NCBI GenBank assembly: GCA_934729465.1
Contig: CAKVEP010000004.1
Coordinates: forward strand, 88,462 to 152,461
Reading direction: 5' to 3'
DNA from: an uncultured Eubacteriales bacterium
GTDB taxonomy: Bacteria; Bacillota; Clostridia; Oscillospirales; Acutalibacteraceae
DNA length: 64,000 nucleotides
Shown here in pieces: positions 1 to 10,129 of the stretch (its first letter is position 1; every line of letters starts with the position of its first letter). The position numbers and the translations under genes are program-made. The notes below the pieces were generated by a model, which saw only the letters and a program-made list of their open reading frames with translations, was not told the DNA's origin and did not search any database.

Positions 1-1043
1 TTGTTGAGTCAGGAGCTCCAAAAGAAATATTGTATAATGCAAAGCCTCATATAGGAACGGATAAATTAAAAACAACAATAAAAAACATTAGGAAAAAGAT
101 AATTACCCTAGGAGGACAAGTTAGATTTAATACAAAGCTTGTTGATATAGTAATTAGTAATAATGAGGTTGAGGGAGTTATTGTTGAGGGAGAAAAGGGA
201 ACCGAAGAAATAAAAACCGACAACGTAATTTTAGCTCTTGGTCACAGTGCAAGAGATACATTTGAAATGCTTTTAAGCAAAAAAATATTATTAGAGCCCA
301 AAAATTTTTCAGTTGGTGTCAGAATAGAACATCTTCAATCTGATATAAACAAAAGCCAGTATGGAGATAGTGGTGTTAGCAGTAAGCTGGGGGCGGCAGA
401 CTATAAATTGTCAACTCACTTGAAAAACGGAAGAGGAGTGTACACGTTTTGTATGTGTCCCGGAGGAAAGGTTGTTGCGGCAGCGTCGGAGTGTAACGGC
501 GTTGTTACGAATGGAATGAGTGAATTTTCACGCAGCGAAAAAAATGCAAATAGCGCAGTTTTAGTGGGAGTATCGCCCAGCGATTTTAAAGATGATAGTC
601 CATTAGCAGGGGTTGAGTTCCAAAGAGAGATTGAAAGAAATGCATACCTTATTGGCGGGGAAAATTATTTTGCTCCGGCGCAATGCTTTGGAGATTTTCT
701 GATTGGAAAAGAAACGAAATCTTTTAAAGAGGTTTTGCCTAGTTATGCTCCGGGAGTAAAATTATGTGATTTAGCAAAAATTTTTCCGGATTACGTAGTT
801 GAATCTTTGAAAATGGGTATTATTGAAATGGACAAACATTTAAAAGGGTTTGCAAGTCATAGTGCTGTTTTGACAGGACCTGAAACACGTAGTTCGTCGC
901 CTGTTAGAATATTAAGAAATGAAAATCAGGAGTCGGTGTCTGTGAAGGGACTTTATCCTTGCGGTGAGGGAGCCGGGTATGCCGGGGGGATAATATCAGC
1001 AGCTGTTGATGGAATAAGGTGTGCTGAAAGCGTTATGCGATGA
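1..1043 (+). CDS. FAD-dependent dehydrogenase (COG2509-like), 3' part
   Basis: The reading frame is already open at the left edge (codons from base 3 read VESGAPKEILYNAKPHIGTDKL), so the N-terminal FAD-binding part lies outside the window and the TTG at 30 is not a start. The visible 346 or so residues match the C-terminal two thirds of the uncharacterised FAD-dependent dehydrogenases of the COG2509 type (usual length about 530 aa): the KPHIGTDKL segment, a CMCPGG motif with paired cysteines, a conserved ETRSSSPVRI stretch and a C-terminal GEGAGYAGGI flavin-contact motif. Family membership is recognised; the substrate is unknown. A 109-bp gap separates it from addB. The gene is intact as far as seen. 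Confidence 0.85.
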   Translation, partial: VESGAPKEILYNAKPHIGTDKLKTTIKNIRKKIITLGGQVRFNTKLVDIVISNNEVEGVIVEGEKGTEEIKTDNVILALGHSARDTFEMLLSKKILLEPKNFSVGVRIEHLQSDINKSQYGDSGVSSKLGAADYKLSTHLKNGRGVYTFCMCPGGKVVAAASECNGVVTNGMSEFSRSEKNANSAVLVGVSPSDFKDDSPLAGVEFQREIERNAYLIGGENYFAPAQCFGDFLIGKETKSFKEVLPSYAPGVKLCDLAKIFPDYVVESLKMGIIEMDKHLKGFASHSAVLTGPETRSSSPVRILRNENQESVSVKGLYPCGEGAGYAGGIISAAVDGIRCAESVMR

Positions 1044-1152
1044 TAGCTTAAATTAAGGGATGAATACAAATGTATTTATCTCTTTTTTTATAGTGTTTTT
1101 CAAAGTGTAAATATATTATAATTTAAAGTGAGAACGAAAGGAGAGGGTTCAC

Positions 1153-4100
1153 ATTTTAAATTACATAATAGGACGTTCTGGTAGCGGGAAAACGTCAAAA
1201 ATACGTGAAATAATTGTTGAAAATATAAAAAATGGAAACGATAAAATAATAGTGTTAGTTCCGGAGCAGAACTCATTTGATGCGGAAAAAAATCTTTTAA
1301 ACTTACTTTCAGAAAAATCTTTTCATAAAATAGAGGTTCTGAGTTTTACAAGGCTATGTGATTTTGTTTTCAGAAAAGTTGGTCAAAAAAATAAGAAAAA
1401 GATAGATGACGGCGGACGTAATATGTTTATGAGTATGGCAATAGAAAGCGTTAAGTCTGAGCTAAATTTATATAAAAAGAATAGTAATAATATCGAGCTT
1501 GTTGAGTTAATGACAGGAGCATTAAAAGAATTTAAAAGGTCCGGACTCAACGACGCTATACTTTCTGATACGTTTTCAAAGCTTGAAGAGGGTACTTTAA
1601 AAGAAAAAGTGCGAGAAACAAAGCTAATACTAAATAAATATACTCAGCTTTTGAGTGATAAATTTTCGGACCCGCTAGATGATTTAGACATTTTAGAAAA
1701 CTCCTTAAGCGAAAATGACATATTCAGTGGATATACAATATTTTTAGACGAATTTAATGGTTTTACTTCGCAGCAATTAAATGTTTTAAAGCACATAATA
1801 TCTCAGTCGAAAGATGTTTATATTACTTTTTCATCAGATGAAAATGTAAAATCAAATATAGTGAATATGGAGCTGTTTTCTTCTGTTCATAAAACTATAA
1901 AATCAGTAACAGAGATAGCCAACGAGTGTGGAATAAAAAATATAAATACGATTAAGTTGGAATGTTGCAAAAGGTTTAAAAATGAAAATCTTAAAAAAAT
2001 TGAAAAGAATGTGTTTAGGTCAAACAAAGAAAAATTTTTAGATGAACCTTCCAGTATAGTTATATTTAATGCGTGCAATGTGTACGAAGAATGCGACTTT
2101 GTGGCTAGAGAGATAAAAAGAAACATAATGGATTTTGGATACAGGTATAAAGACTTTGCTGTAATAGGGAGAAATGCTTGTGACTATTCTGAAATTATTG
2201 AAAATGTTTTTAAAAAATATAAAATAAAATATTTTTTTGATGAACCGGAATCAATTTCGAGTAAAGGATTAATGAGTTTAGCATTGTCAGCGTTCGACGT
2301 GATACATTCAAATTACGGTGCCAACGAAGTGTTTAGATATTTAAAAACAGGTCTTGTCGGATTCACAACCGATGAAATTTCAATAATAGAAAACTATGTG
2401 TTGCTCTGGGATATAAAAGGTGAAAAATGGAAGGAGGATTTTACGTTTAATCCGGAAGGCTTTGGAGCGGAGGAAGACGATGAATCTCAAGAAAAGCTTG
2501 AATTGATAAACGATATACGTGGAAAAGTATTTGAGCCTCTATCTAACTTTGCAAAGAGGATAAAAAAATCAACGGGAAAATCTATAGCAAAGGCGTTGTA
2601 TTTACTTTTAGAAGAAGTAAATGTTGGGGAAAATATAAGAAAATTTTGTGAAGAATTAAAAGAAGAAGGTAAATTGTCAGAAGCGGAAGAACAGTCACGC
2701 TTATGGGACATATTAATGGAGTCGATAAATCAAACGGCGGTGGTGCTGGGTGATGACAAAATAACTTCAAAAAGATACATTGAATTATTGCAGGTTGTGA
2801 TAGATTCCGGAGACATATCATTTATTCCGAGAGGTCTTGATGAAGTAATTATAGGGTCTGTTGATAAAATAAGAGTGTCTGAACCAAAGGTAGTTTTTCT
2901 GGTAGGAGCAGTGGAGGGAGAGTTTCCGAGAACACCTGTGCAGGCAGGAATATTTAGTGATGTTGAAAGAAAAAAATTAATATCAATGGGGCTTAATTTA
3001 TATGACACGCTTGATGAAATATCGCTGCACGAAAGATTTCTTGCATACTTTGCGTTAACAAGACCATCAGAAAAATTATACGTAAGCTGGGCATCTTCCA
3101 ACATGAATGGTACAGATAAATTACCGTCAGAAATCATTAAAGAAATTAAAAGGGTTTATCCTAACTGTAAGATTCAGGATAAGTACAACATTAATTTTTT
3201 AGAAAATTTTTGGGCTGAAAAACCATCCTTTGAGATTTGTGCAAGAAATTGGAATAGCGAGTCTGAAATTATTTCTACTGTAAAAAGCTACTTCGAGAAT
3301 AATAGTGAGTATCAAAAGCAAATCGAGGCTATAGATAGGGTAATAAAAAATGAGCCTCTGAATTTTAAAGAGCCTCAAAATGCTAAAGATTTATTTGGAG
3401 AAAAAATAAGAGTGTCGGCTTCGCAGATAGAAAAATATTATTCATGTAAATTCTTTTACTTCTGTAAATATGGCTTGAAGGCAAAGGAGAGAAAACCTGC
3501 TAAGTTTAATGCGTTGGAATACGGAAGTTTAATACATTTTATTTTAGAGTATGTGTTTTCAAACTACAAAATGGAAGATTTATTTGAAACTAAAGATAGC
3601 GATATAAAAAAAATAATAAATGATTGTATGCAAAAATACGTATGCGACAAACTAGGTGGACTCGAAAATAAACCTTCAAGATTTAAATATTTGTATTTGA
3701 GATGTTCGCAGGCGGCAAGCGTTTTGGTTAGACGTATAATTAATGAATTTAAGCAAAGTAGTTTTGTTCCGTGTGGATACGAAGCTGAAATTTCTAAATA
3801 CGGAGATATAAGACCCTTAAAAATAAAGCTTAGCGACGGGAGTTTAGTTGAGGTTGAAGGAAAAGTAGATAGAATTGATGTTATGAATCTAAATGAAAGA
3901 AACTACATTAGGGTAGTGGATTATAAAACCGGGAAAAAGGATTTTAAACTTATAGATGTGCTATATGGATTAAATATGCAAATGATAGTTTACATGACGG
4001 CAATTAATAATAACGGATATAAAAATTATAAAAATATCGTCCCTGCGGGAGTCTTATATATGCCAGCGATTAAACCGGTGGTTGGGGCAGAATTATCTGA

Positions 4101-4527
4101 CGACGATAAAAAATTAGATTCGGAGTTAAGAAAAAAATTGTGTATGAACGGTATAGTTTTAGACAATGTTGATGTAATCGAAGGAATGGAAAAGGAAGGT
4201 AAATCGGTGTTTATACCCGTTGGAATAAAAGACGGTAAAATTAAGAAAAGCGATAGTATTGTAAGCCTTGCACAAATGGGTATATTAATGAGATATGTTG
4301 AAAAGCTCATAAGGGAAATGGGAGAAAGCTTAAGACAAGGAGAAGTGTGTTCAAATCCTTTAGCTGTTGGCGAAACAAATTCATGTCAGTGGTGTCCTTA
4401 CGGGAGTGTGTGTGGGTTTGAAGACGAAAAAAAGATTAAAGTTGCCAAGGGATACAAAACATCAGAAATATATGAAAAAATGAGGGGAGAAAACGTTAAC
4501 GATGAGCAAGAGAACGTGGACGACTAG
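1153..4527 (+). CDS. addB: ATP-dependent helicase/nuclease subunit B
   Basis: AddB is the partner of AddA in the Chi-regulated helicase-nuclease that resects double-strand breaks for RecA in Firmicutes. About 1124 aa if started at ATT 1153, normal for the family. Residues 7-14 form the Walker A motif GRSGSGKT; the C-terminal RecB-type nuclease shows VVDYKTG near residue 923; Fe-S cluster cysteines are seen near 765/771 and as C-x2-C-x5-C at 1078/1081/1087, the spacing known in B. subtilis AddB. No ATG, GTG or TTG lies between the in-frame stop at 1129 and GTG 1252, and starting at 1252 would delete the Walker A motif. AAAGGAGAGGG (1137-1147) sits 9 bases before ATT 1153, so a rare AUU start is inferred. 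Overlaps addA by 26 bp. Confidence 0.93.
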   Translation: MLNYIIGRSGSGKTSKIREIIVENIKNGNDKIIVLVPEQNSFDAEKNLLNLLSEKSFHKIEVLSFTRLCDFVFRKVGQKNKKKIDDGGRNMFMSMAIESVKSELNLYKKNSNNIELVELMTGALKEFKRSGLNDAILSDTFSKLEEGTLKEKVRETKLILNKYTQLLSDKFSDPLDDLDILENSLSENDIFSGYTIFLDEFNGFTSQQLNVLKHIISQSKDVYITFSSDENVKSNIVNMELFSSVHKTIKSVTEIANECGIKNINTIKLECCKRFKNENLKKIEKNVFRSNKEKFLDEPSSIVIFNACNVYEECDFVAREIKRNIMDFGYRYKDFAVIGRNACDYSEIIENVFKKYKIKYFFDEPESISSKGLMSLALSAFDVIHSNYGANEVFRYLKTGLVGFTTDEISIIENYVLLWDIKGEKWKEDFTFNPEGFGAEEDDESQEKLELINDIRGKVFEPLSNFAKRIKKSTGKSIAKALYLLLEEVNVGENIRKFCEELKEEGKLSEAEEQSRLWDILMESINQTAVVLGDDKITSKRYIELLQVVIDSGDISFIPRGLDEVIIGSVDKIRVSEPKVVFLVGAVEGEFPRTPVQAGIFSDVERKKLISMGLNLYDTLDEISLHERFLAYFALTRPSEKLYVSWASSNMNGTDKLPSEIIKEIKRVYPNCKIQDKYNINFLENFWAEKPSFEICARNWNSESEIISTVKSYFENNSEYQKQIEAIDRVIKNEPLNFKEPQNAKDLFGEKIRVSASQIEKYYSCKFFYFCKYGLKAKERKPAKFNALEYGSLIHFILEYVFSNYKMEDLFETKDSDIKKIINDCMQKYVCDKLGGLENKPSRFKYLYLRCSQAASVLVRRIINEFKQSSFVPCGYEAEISKYGDIRPLKIKLSDGSLVEVEGKVDRIDVMNLNERNYIRVVDYKTGKKDFKLIDVLYGLNMQMIVYMTAINNNGYKNYKNIVPAGVLYMPAIKPVVGAELSDDDKKLDSELRKKLCMNGIVLDNVDVIEGMEKEGKSVFIPVGIKDGKIKKSDSIVSLAQMGILMRYVEKLIREMGESLRQGEVCSNPLAVGETNSCQWCPYGSVCGFEDEKKIKVAKGYKTSEIYEKMRGENVNDEQENVDD

Positions 4528-7500
4528 TCAAAAAAATGCGATAGAGCTTAGAAAGGGTACAGTATTAGTATCAGCAGCGGCGGGTTCCGGAAAGACGGCT
4601 GTTTTGGTTCAGAGAATAATTGAAAAGATAACAGATTCTAAAAGCCCATGCGATGCAGACAAGCTCTTGGTTGTAACGTTTACGAAAGCAGCTGCGGCAG
4701 AAATGAAAGAACGTATATCTTCAAAAATTGCGGAGATGATAGAAGAAAATTATAGTAATATCCACCTCAGAAAGCAGCAATTACTATTGAAAAGGGCTAA
4801 AATAGGAACGATACACAGTTTTTGTGCTGACATTGTGAGAGAGAACTTTTACAGACTAGGTATATCTCCAAACTTTAAAATATCAGATGACAACGAAACA
4901 TTAGTATTAAAAGAAGTTGCCATTGAGAATGTGATAAATAAGCTTTATGAAAAGTCAAGTCCGGGGTTTTTAAATATAGTTGAAATGTTTAGTAAAGATA
5001 AAGACGACTCAGGATTACTAAAAATAATAGAACAAATATATAATTTTATTCAGGCGTATCCGTTTCCCGATGAGTGGATGGATAGTAATGTTAGTATGTA
5101 TAAAGAGAGTGATGATTTCTGCGATACCTCCTGGGGAAAAGTGATGATAAACTACTTACTCGATACGATGGATTATTGCTTAGAGCTAACAGAAAATTCA
5201 ATTGAACTTTGCGATGAAGACGATAAAATAAAAAATGCATACCTTGAAGCATTAAAGTCAGACATGGTTAATATACAAATGGTTTTATCTTCGACTGAAA
5301 AAGGTAATTGGGACGACGTTGTTTCTTCCATAGAAAAATTTAATTTCGCTTCATTAAAAAGCTTGAGGGGCTATGGAGACAACGCTGTTGCAATAAAAAT
5401 AAAAGGTAACAGAGAGGCAGTAAAATCTCTTTTAGAGAAAAAAATAAAAAAATATTTTTGTATGAAACAAAGTGATATAAATGAAGATAATGTCAAGATT
5501 AAAGAAGTAATAGAAGAGTTATTTAATATAGTAAAATTATTTAGCGAGGAGTTTCAAAAGCTGAAGCTTGAGAAAAACATAGCTGATTTTAACGACTTGG
5601 AGCATTGGATGATAAAGCTTTTAGTTTGCGGTGAAAATGGAAAATACGAAAAAAGTAGTGTTGCAGAAGAATTGTCAAATGAATTTGATGAGATAATGAT
5701 AGACGAATGTCAAGACATAAACGAAACTCAAAATATGATATTTAAAATGCTTTCAAGAAACGAGAAAAATTTGTTTATGGTTGGAGATGTAAAACAAAGC
5801 ATATACGGCTTTAGACAAGCTATGCCTGAAATATTTTTAAGTCGTAAAGAGCAATACAAAGAATACTTAAACGGTAATGAAGAAAAATATCCGTTAAAGG
5901 TAATATTGGATAGAAATTTTAGAAGTCGTGAGGGAGTATTAAACACGGTAAATTTCATATTTAAACAGCTAATGTCTAAAAAGTTCGGAGAAATGGACTA
6001 CACCGAAGAAGAAAAGCTGAAATACGGCTCTGATTATCCAGTATCTAAAGAAGCAGACACTCAGATTAATATAATTGAAAAGCAAGAAAACGATGACAAA
6101 ATAAGTGATAGTACCCTAGAGGCAAGAGAAATTTCTGAAATAATAGCCAAAATGATAAGCGAGGGGAAAGAGGTAAGAGATGGCGACACAACAAGAAAAG
6201 TAACCTATAGAGATTTTTGTATACTTCTAAGAAGTGCGAATAAACAGGCAGAAGAGTATGCAGAAGAGCTTTACAATTGTGGAATACCCTCTTGGTGCGA
6301 ATCTAAGGGAAAATTTTTCGGAACAGTTGAAGTGTCTGTGATGCTTTCCCTTTTGAGGGTAATAGACAACCCGATACAAGACATTCCGTTAATTTCTGTT
6401 CTTGTAAGTGCGATGTATGGCTTCACTCCCGATGATTTAGCTAAAATCAGGATAAAGGACAGAGTTTCACCGCTATACTTTGCCCTTAAAAAGTATAGCG
6501 AAAATGGAGATGAGAGATGTAAAAAATTCCTGAGCGATTTGGACGAATACAGAAAGCTGTCTGTTATGATGAGACCAAACAAACTCATAAATTACATTTA
6601 CGACAAAACTGGATATTTAGCGATAGTACAAGCAATGGAGAACGGCGAAATAAGACTTTCAAATCTTCGTATGCTAGCGGAATATGCTGGTAAGTATGAA
6701 GGGGAGGCGTATAAGGGACTTTCGGGGTTCATACGTTTTATAGATAAAATTCAAGAGCAGAAATCGGATTTAACGCCAGCCTCGGCAATATCAGAAACAG
6801 CAAATGTAGTGAGAATAATGAGCATACATAGGTCGAAAGGACTTGAATTTCCGATTTGTATATTAGCCGGCTGCTCAAGGAAATTCCACAATGAAAAAGA
6901 AAATGTTTTAATAGATAATAAACTTGGTCTGGGAATGAAACTCAGAAATGAAAGTAATACAATTGAACGTCAAACGATGATTAGACAAGCTGTATCTTTA
7001 AAATTGAAAGCAGAAAGTCTTTCTGAAGAGCTAAGAGTACTTTACGTTGCGCTGACCAGAGCTAAAGAAAAATTAGTGATAGTAATGACCGTGAAGAGCT
7101 TAGAAGACAAAGTAAAAAAGCTTTCGCTTGGAAATATGAAAAAAATAAATATTTCACCCGGTAAGCTAATAAACAATACAAACAGTTTTAGTGATTGGAT
7201 ATTACTTAGCGCTTTAAAACATCCGTATTCACATTGTCTGAGGAAAAATATTTACTTAGAAGAGTCTTTGATTATAGATGAAGACGTATCGGATTGGGAA
7301 ATAAACGTATCAAACGAAACAAATTATGAGCACCAAGAAAAAGAAGTTCTGGAAGCAAAACCATCTCCAATAAATCCTAAAACGTTGGAAATAATAAACA
7401 AAAGATTTAATTATGTGTATCCTTACGAAAGCTTAGAAGAATTACCTGTAAAATTAGCTGCATCACAGGTTTCTCACGGCGCAGAGTGGACGAACTATAT

Positions 7501-8056
7501 AGCAACTTCAAGACCGGCATTTTTATTCAAATCTTCTTTAACGTCGTCTGAAACGGGAACGGCAAACCATCAATTTTTGCAGTTTGCGGACTATAAAAAT
7601 ACTTTACTTAATTTTGACAAAGAAATAAAAAGACTGTTAGATAAAGGGTTTATCTCTGAAGAACAAGCGAAAGTTGTGAACAAAAATTCTATACTTAATT
7701 TTTTGAACAGTGATTTAGGGAAGCGAATATTGAGTAGTAAAGATGTGATGAGGGAATATAGATTTTCAGTCAGAGTTCCTGTTTCACAGTATAGTAAAAA
7801 ATTCGCAAGCGTTAATACTACAGACAATATCATACTTCAAGGAGCTATAGATTGTGTTTTTGAAGAAAACGGGAAGTATAATATAGTAGACTATAAAACC
7901 GATAGGGTGACTGATTCAAAGCAGCTTACTGAAAAATATGCGAACCAGCTTGAGATATATAAATATGCTTTTGAAAAGTGTAAGGGTCACGAGGTTAAAG
8001 ATTGTATAATATATTCGCTTGCGTTGGGAAAGCAAGAAATATTGAGAGTAAAATAA
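4502..8056 (+). CDS. addA: ATP-dependent helicase/nuclease subunit A
   Basis: UvrD/RecB-type superfamily 1A helicase with a C-terminal nuclease, the motor subunit of AddAB in recombinational repair. At 1184 aa it is close to the usual 1200-1250. Seen: Walker A AAAGSGKT (residues 25-32), TFTKAAAAEM (motif Ia), IDECQD near 401-405 (motif II), GDVKQSIYGFRQA (motif III), LDRNFRSR (motif IV), MSIHRSKGLEFP (motif V), VALTRAKEKL (motif VI) and the nuclease motif VDYKTDR near 1130. It starts inside the last codons of addB, so the two are translationally coupled and made in equal amounts. All catalytic motifs are present and no frameshift is visible. Confidence 0.96.
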   Translation: MSKRTWTTSQKNAIELRKGTVLVSAAAGSGKTAVLVQRIIEKITDSKSPCDADKLLVVTFTKAAAAEMKERISSKIAEMIEENYSNIHLRKQQLLLKRAKIGTIHSFCADIVRENFYRLGISPNFKISDDNETLVLKEVAIENVINKLYEKSSPGFLNIVEMFSKDKDDSGLLKIIEQIYNFIQAYPFPDEWMDSNVSMYKESDDFCDTSWGKVMINYLLDTMDYCLELTENSIELCDEDDKIKNAYLEALKSDMVNIQMVLSSTEKGNWDDVVSSIEKFNFASLKSLRGYGDNAVAIKIKGNREAVKSLLEKKIKKYFCMKQSDINEDNVKIKEVIEELFNIVKLFSEEFQKLKLEKNIADFNDLEHWMIKLLVCGENGKYEKSSVAEELSNEFDEIMIDECQDINETQNMIFKMLSRNEKNLFMVGDVKQSIYGFRQAMPEIFLSRKEQYKEYLNGNEEKYPLKVILDRNFRSREGVLNTVNFIFKQLMSKKFGEMDYTEEEKLKYGSDYPVSKEADTQINIIEKQENDDKISDSTLEAREISEIIAKMISEGKEVRDGDTTRKVTYRDFCILLRSANKQAEEYAEELYNCGIPSWCESKGKFFGTVEVSVMLSLLRVIDNPIQDIPLISVLVSAMYGFTPDDLAKIRIKDRVSPLYFALKKYSENGDERCKKFLSDLDEYRKLSVMMRPNKLINYIYDKTGYLAIVQAMENGEIRLSNLRMLAEYAGKYEGEAYKGLSGFIRFIDKIQEQKSDLTPASAISETANVVRIMSIHRSKGLEFPICILAGCSRKFHNEKENVLIDNKLGLGMKLRNESNTIERQTMIRQAVSLKLKAESLSEELRVLYVALTRAKEKLVIVMTVKSLEDKVKKLSLGNMKKINISPGKLINNTNSFSDWILLSALKHPYSHCLRKNIYLEESLIIDEDVSDWEINVSNETNYEHQEKEVLEAKPSPINPKTLEIINKRFNYVYPYESLEELPVKLAASQVSHGAEWTNYIATSRPAFLFKSSLTSSETGTANHQFLQFADYKNTLLNFDKEIKRLLDKGFISEEQAKVVNKNSILNFLNSDLGKRILSSKDVMREYRFSVRVPVSQYSKKFASVNTTDNIILQGAIDCVFEENGKYNIVDYKTDRVTDSKQLTEKYANQLEIYKYAFEKCKGHEVKDCIIYSLALGKQEILRVK

Positions 8057-8182
8057 AACAAATAAAATAATTGTAAAACACTTAAATTGTGAATATCAGC
8101 GATATAATAAAAGGAGGAATTTTATTAGGACAAAGGCAGTATATATTTAATATATACGTAAACATAAAGGAGATAGATACGC

Positions 8183-10126
8183 ATGGAAAACCATGAGAAT
8201 GATAAATTAAGGCTATTTCATAGCGGACAAAATTATAGGGCTTATGAATACCTTGGTTTTCATAGAAACTTTAACAAAAACGAGAGTATGATAAGTTTCA
8301 GAACATGGGCTCCAAATGCAGTGTCTGTCTCCTTAGTTGGCGATTTTAACAATTGGGATGCAAGTAAAAATAAAATGAAACGCATAAGCGATGGCGGAGT
8401 TTGGGAATGTGTTGTAAACGAAAATATAGAAGAGTATTCAGCGTATAAGTACAGCATAACAGCAAAAGACGGAACAATCTTATTAAAGAGTGACCCTTAT
8501 GGTTATCACTTTGAAACAAGACCATCAGATGCTTCTAAAATTTATGATATAGACGGTTACAAATGGCATGACGCCAAATGGACTAATAAACGAGTGAAAT
8601 GTAATCATTACTCGCAGCCAATGAACATTTACGAGGTACACTTAGGCTCATGGAAGAGGTATTCTGATAACAACCCGTTTTCATACAAAAAATTATCAGA
8701 AGAATTAATTCCATATGTTAAAGAAATGGGCTATACGCATATAGAATTGATGCCGATAACAGAGTATCCGTTTGATGCGTCGTGGGGCTATCAGGTTACA
8801 GGGTATTTTGCTCCGACTTCCAGATATGGCGTACCTTTGGATTTCATGGAGTTTGTAGATAAATGTCATCAAAGCGGAATAGGAGTGATAATAGATTGGA
8901 TACCATCTCATTTTCCGAAAGATATGCATGGGATAGCGAAATTTGACGGGACGCCTTGCTATGAATACGCAGACACAAGGAAGGGAGAACACAAAGAATG
9001 GGGAACGCTTGTGTTTGATTACGGAAGGAATGAGGTTAAGAGTTTTTTGATTTCAAGCGCAGTATTTTGGATAGAGAAGTACCATATAGACGGAATAAGA
9101 ACAGATGCTGTGGCATCGATGCTTTATTTAGACTACAGTCGAAAACAAGGCGAGTGGTTGCCAAACAAATTTGGAGGAAAAGAACATTTAGAAGCTATAG
9201 AGTTCATAAAACAATTAAATGAGGTAGTGTTTAAAGAGTTTCCGTGGATATTGATGATAGCCGAGGAGTCAACATCGTGGCCAATGGTTTCAGCGCCAAC
9301 TTATCTAGGCGGGTTAGGATTTAACTATAAGTGGAATATGGGCTGGATGAATGATATGCTGCAATACATAAAGAAAGAATCACAATACAGAAGTGCGAGT
9401 CATAGCAGCCTCACATTTTCATTTTTTTATGCTTTTTCTGAAAATTTTATCCTACCAATATCGCATGATGAAGTGGTGTATGGGAAATGCTCTCTTATAA
9501 ACAAGATGCCGGGGGATTACGAAGAAAAATTTGCAGGGGTAAGAATGTTTATGTGTTACATGATGGCGCATCCCGGAAAAAAATTGGTGTTTATGGGTAC
9601 TGAGTTCGGACAATTCAAAGAGTGGGATTATAAAACAGAGCTAGACTGGCTGCTTTTAGATTATCCTAAACATAATGAGCTGAAAGAGTTTTTTAGAGAG
9701 CTTAATCATTTTTATTTAAAGAATAGTGCTTTGTGGGAAGTAGATTTTTCTTGGAAGGGTTTTTCGTGGATAGCGCATGACGATTACAAGCAAAGTGTTA
9801 TAAGTTTTAGAAGAATAAATGAAAAGGGCGAAGAGATAATAGTGATATGTAATTTTCAGTCGAGCCTAAGGGAAAATTATCGTATAGGGGTTCCGTGTGA
9901 GGGTACATATTACGAAGTATTTAATTCCGATGACGAAAAATTCGGAGGAAACGGAATTAAAACACAGAAAAAGATTGTATCGGAAAACATATCAATGCAT
10001 GGTTATGAAGATTCTATATGTTTGAAGTTGCCGCCTCTTTCTGTTTTGTTTCTGAAGGTCAGGAAAAAACCAAAAAGAAAACCGAGAGTAAAAACGGCTA
10101 AAGTCAATAAAATAGGAGAAAAGTAA
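8183..10126 (+). CDS. glgB: 1,4-alpha-glucan branching enzyme
   Basis: GH13 branching enzyme that introduces alpha-1,6 branches into glycogen. 647 aa. An N-terminal CBM48 module (about residues 15-110: FRTWAPNA, VGDFNNWD) precedes the (beta/alpha)8 barrel. Catalytic signatures are visible: DGIRTDAV with the nucleophile Asp near 308, IAEEST with the acid/base Glu near 361, and SHDEVVYGK with the third carboxylate. The C-terminal tail after about residue 620 is rich in Lys/Arg (KVRKKPKRKPRVKTAKVNK), an unusual basic extension of unknown role. RBS AAAGGAG lies before ATG 8183. First gene of a glgB-glgC-glgD-glgA cluster with gaps of 3-20 bp, so almost certainly one operon. Confidence 0.96.
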   Translation: MENHENDKLRLFHSGQNYRAYEYLGFHRNFNKNESMISFRTWAPNAVSVSLVGDFNNWDASKNKMKRISDGGVWECVVNENIEEYSAYKYSITAKDGTILLKSDPYGYHFETRPSDASKIYDIDGYKWHDAKWTNKRVKCNHYSQPMNIYEVHLGSWKRYSDNNPFSYKKLSEELIPYVKEMGYTHIELMPITEYPFDASWGYQVTGYFAPTSRYGVPLDFMEFVDKCHQSGIGVIIDWIPSHFPKDMHGIAKFDGTPCYEYADTRKGEHKEWGTLVFDYGRNEVKSFLISSAVFWIEKYHIDGIRTDAVASMLYLDYSRKQGEWLPNKFGGKEHLEAIEFIKQLNEVVFKEFPWILMIAEESTSWPMVSAPTYLGGLGFNYKWNMGWMNDMLQYIKKESQYRSASHSSLTFSFFYAFSENFILPISHDEVVYGKCSLINKMPGDYEEKFAGVRMFMCYMMAHPGKKLVFMGTEFGQFKEWDYKTELDWLLLDYPKHNELKEFFRELNHFYLKNSALWEVDFSWKGFSWIAHDDYKQSVISFRRINEKGEEIIVICNFQSSLRENYRIGVPCEGTYYEVFNSDDEKFGGNGIKTQKKIVSENISMHGYEDSICLKLPPLSVLFLKVRKKPKRKPRVKTAKVNKIGEK

Positions 10127-10129
10127 GAG

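Noticed and set aside
2730..3137. Leftward ORF of 135 codons inside addB
   Set aside because: Shadow frame of a well-supported gene; no SD or recognisable product. Similar antisense frames in nfnB, pgk, murE, glyQS and htrA were left out for the same reason.
8100..8182. Micro-ORF after AGGAGG at 8111-8117 upstream of glgB
   Set aside because: The SD is followed only by a very short frame from ATT, and glgB has its own SD; too little to claim a leader peptide.
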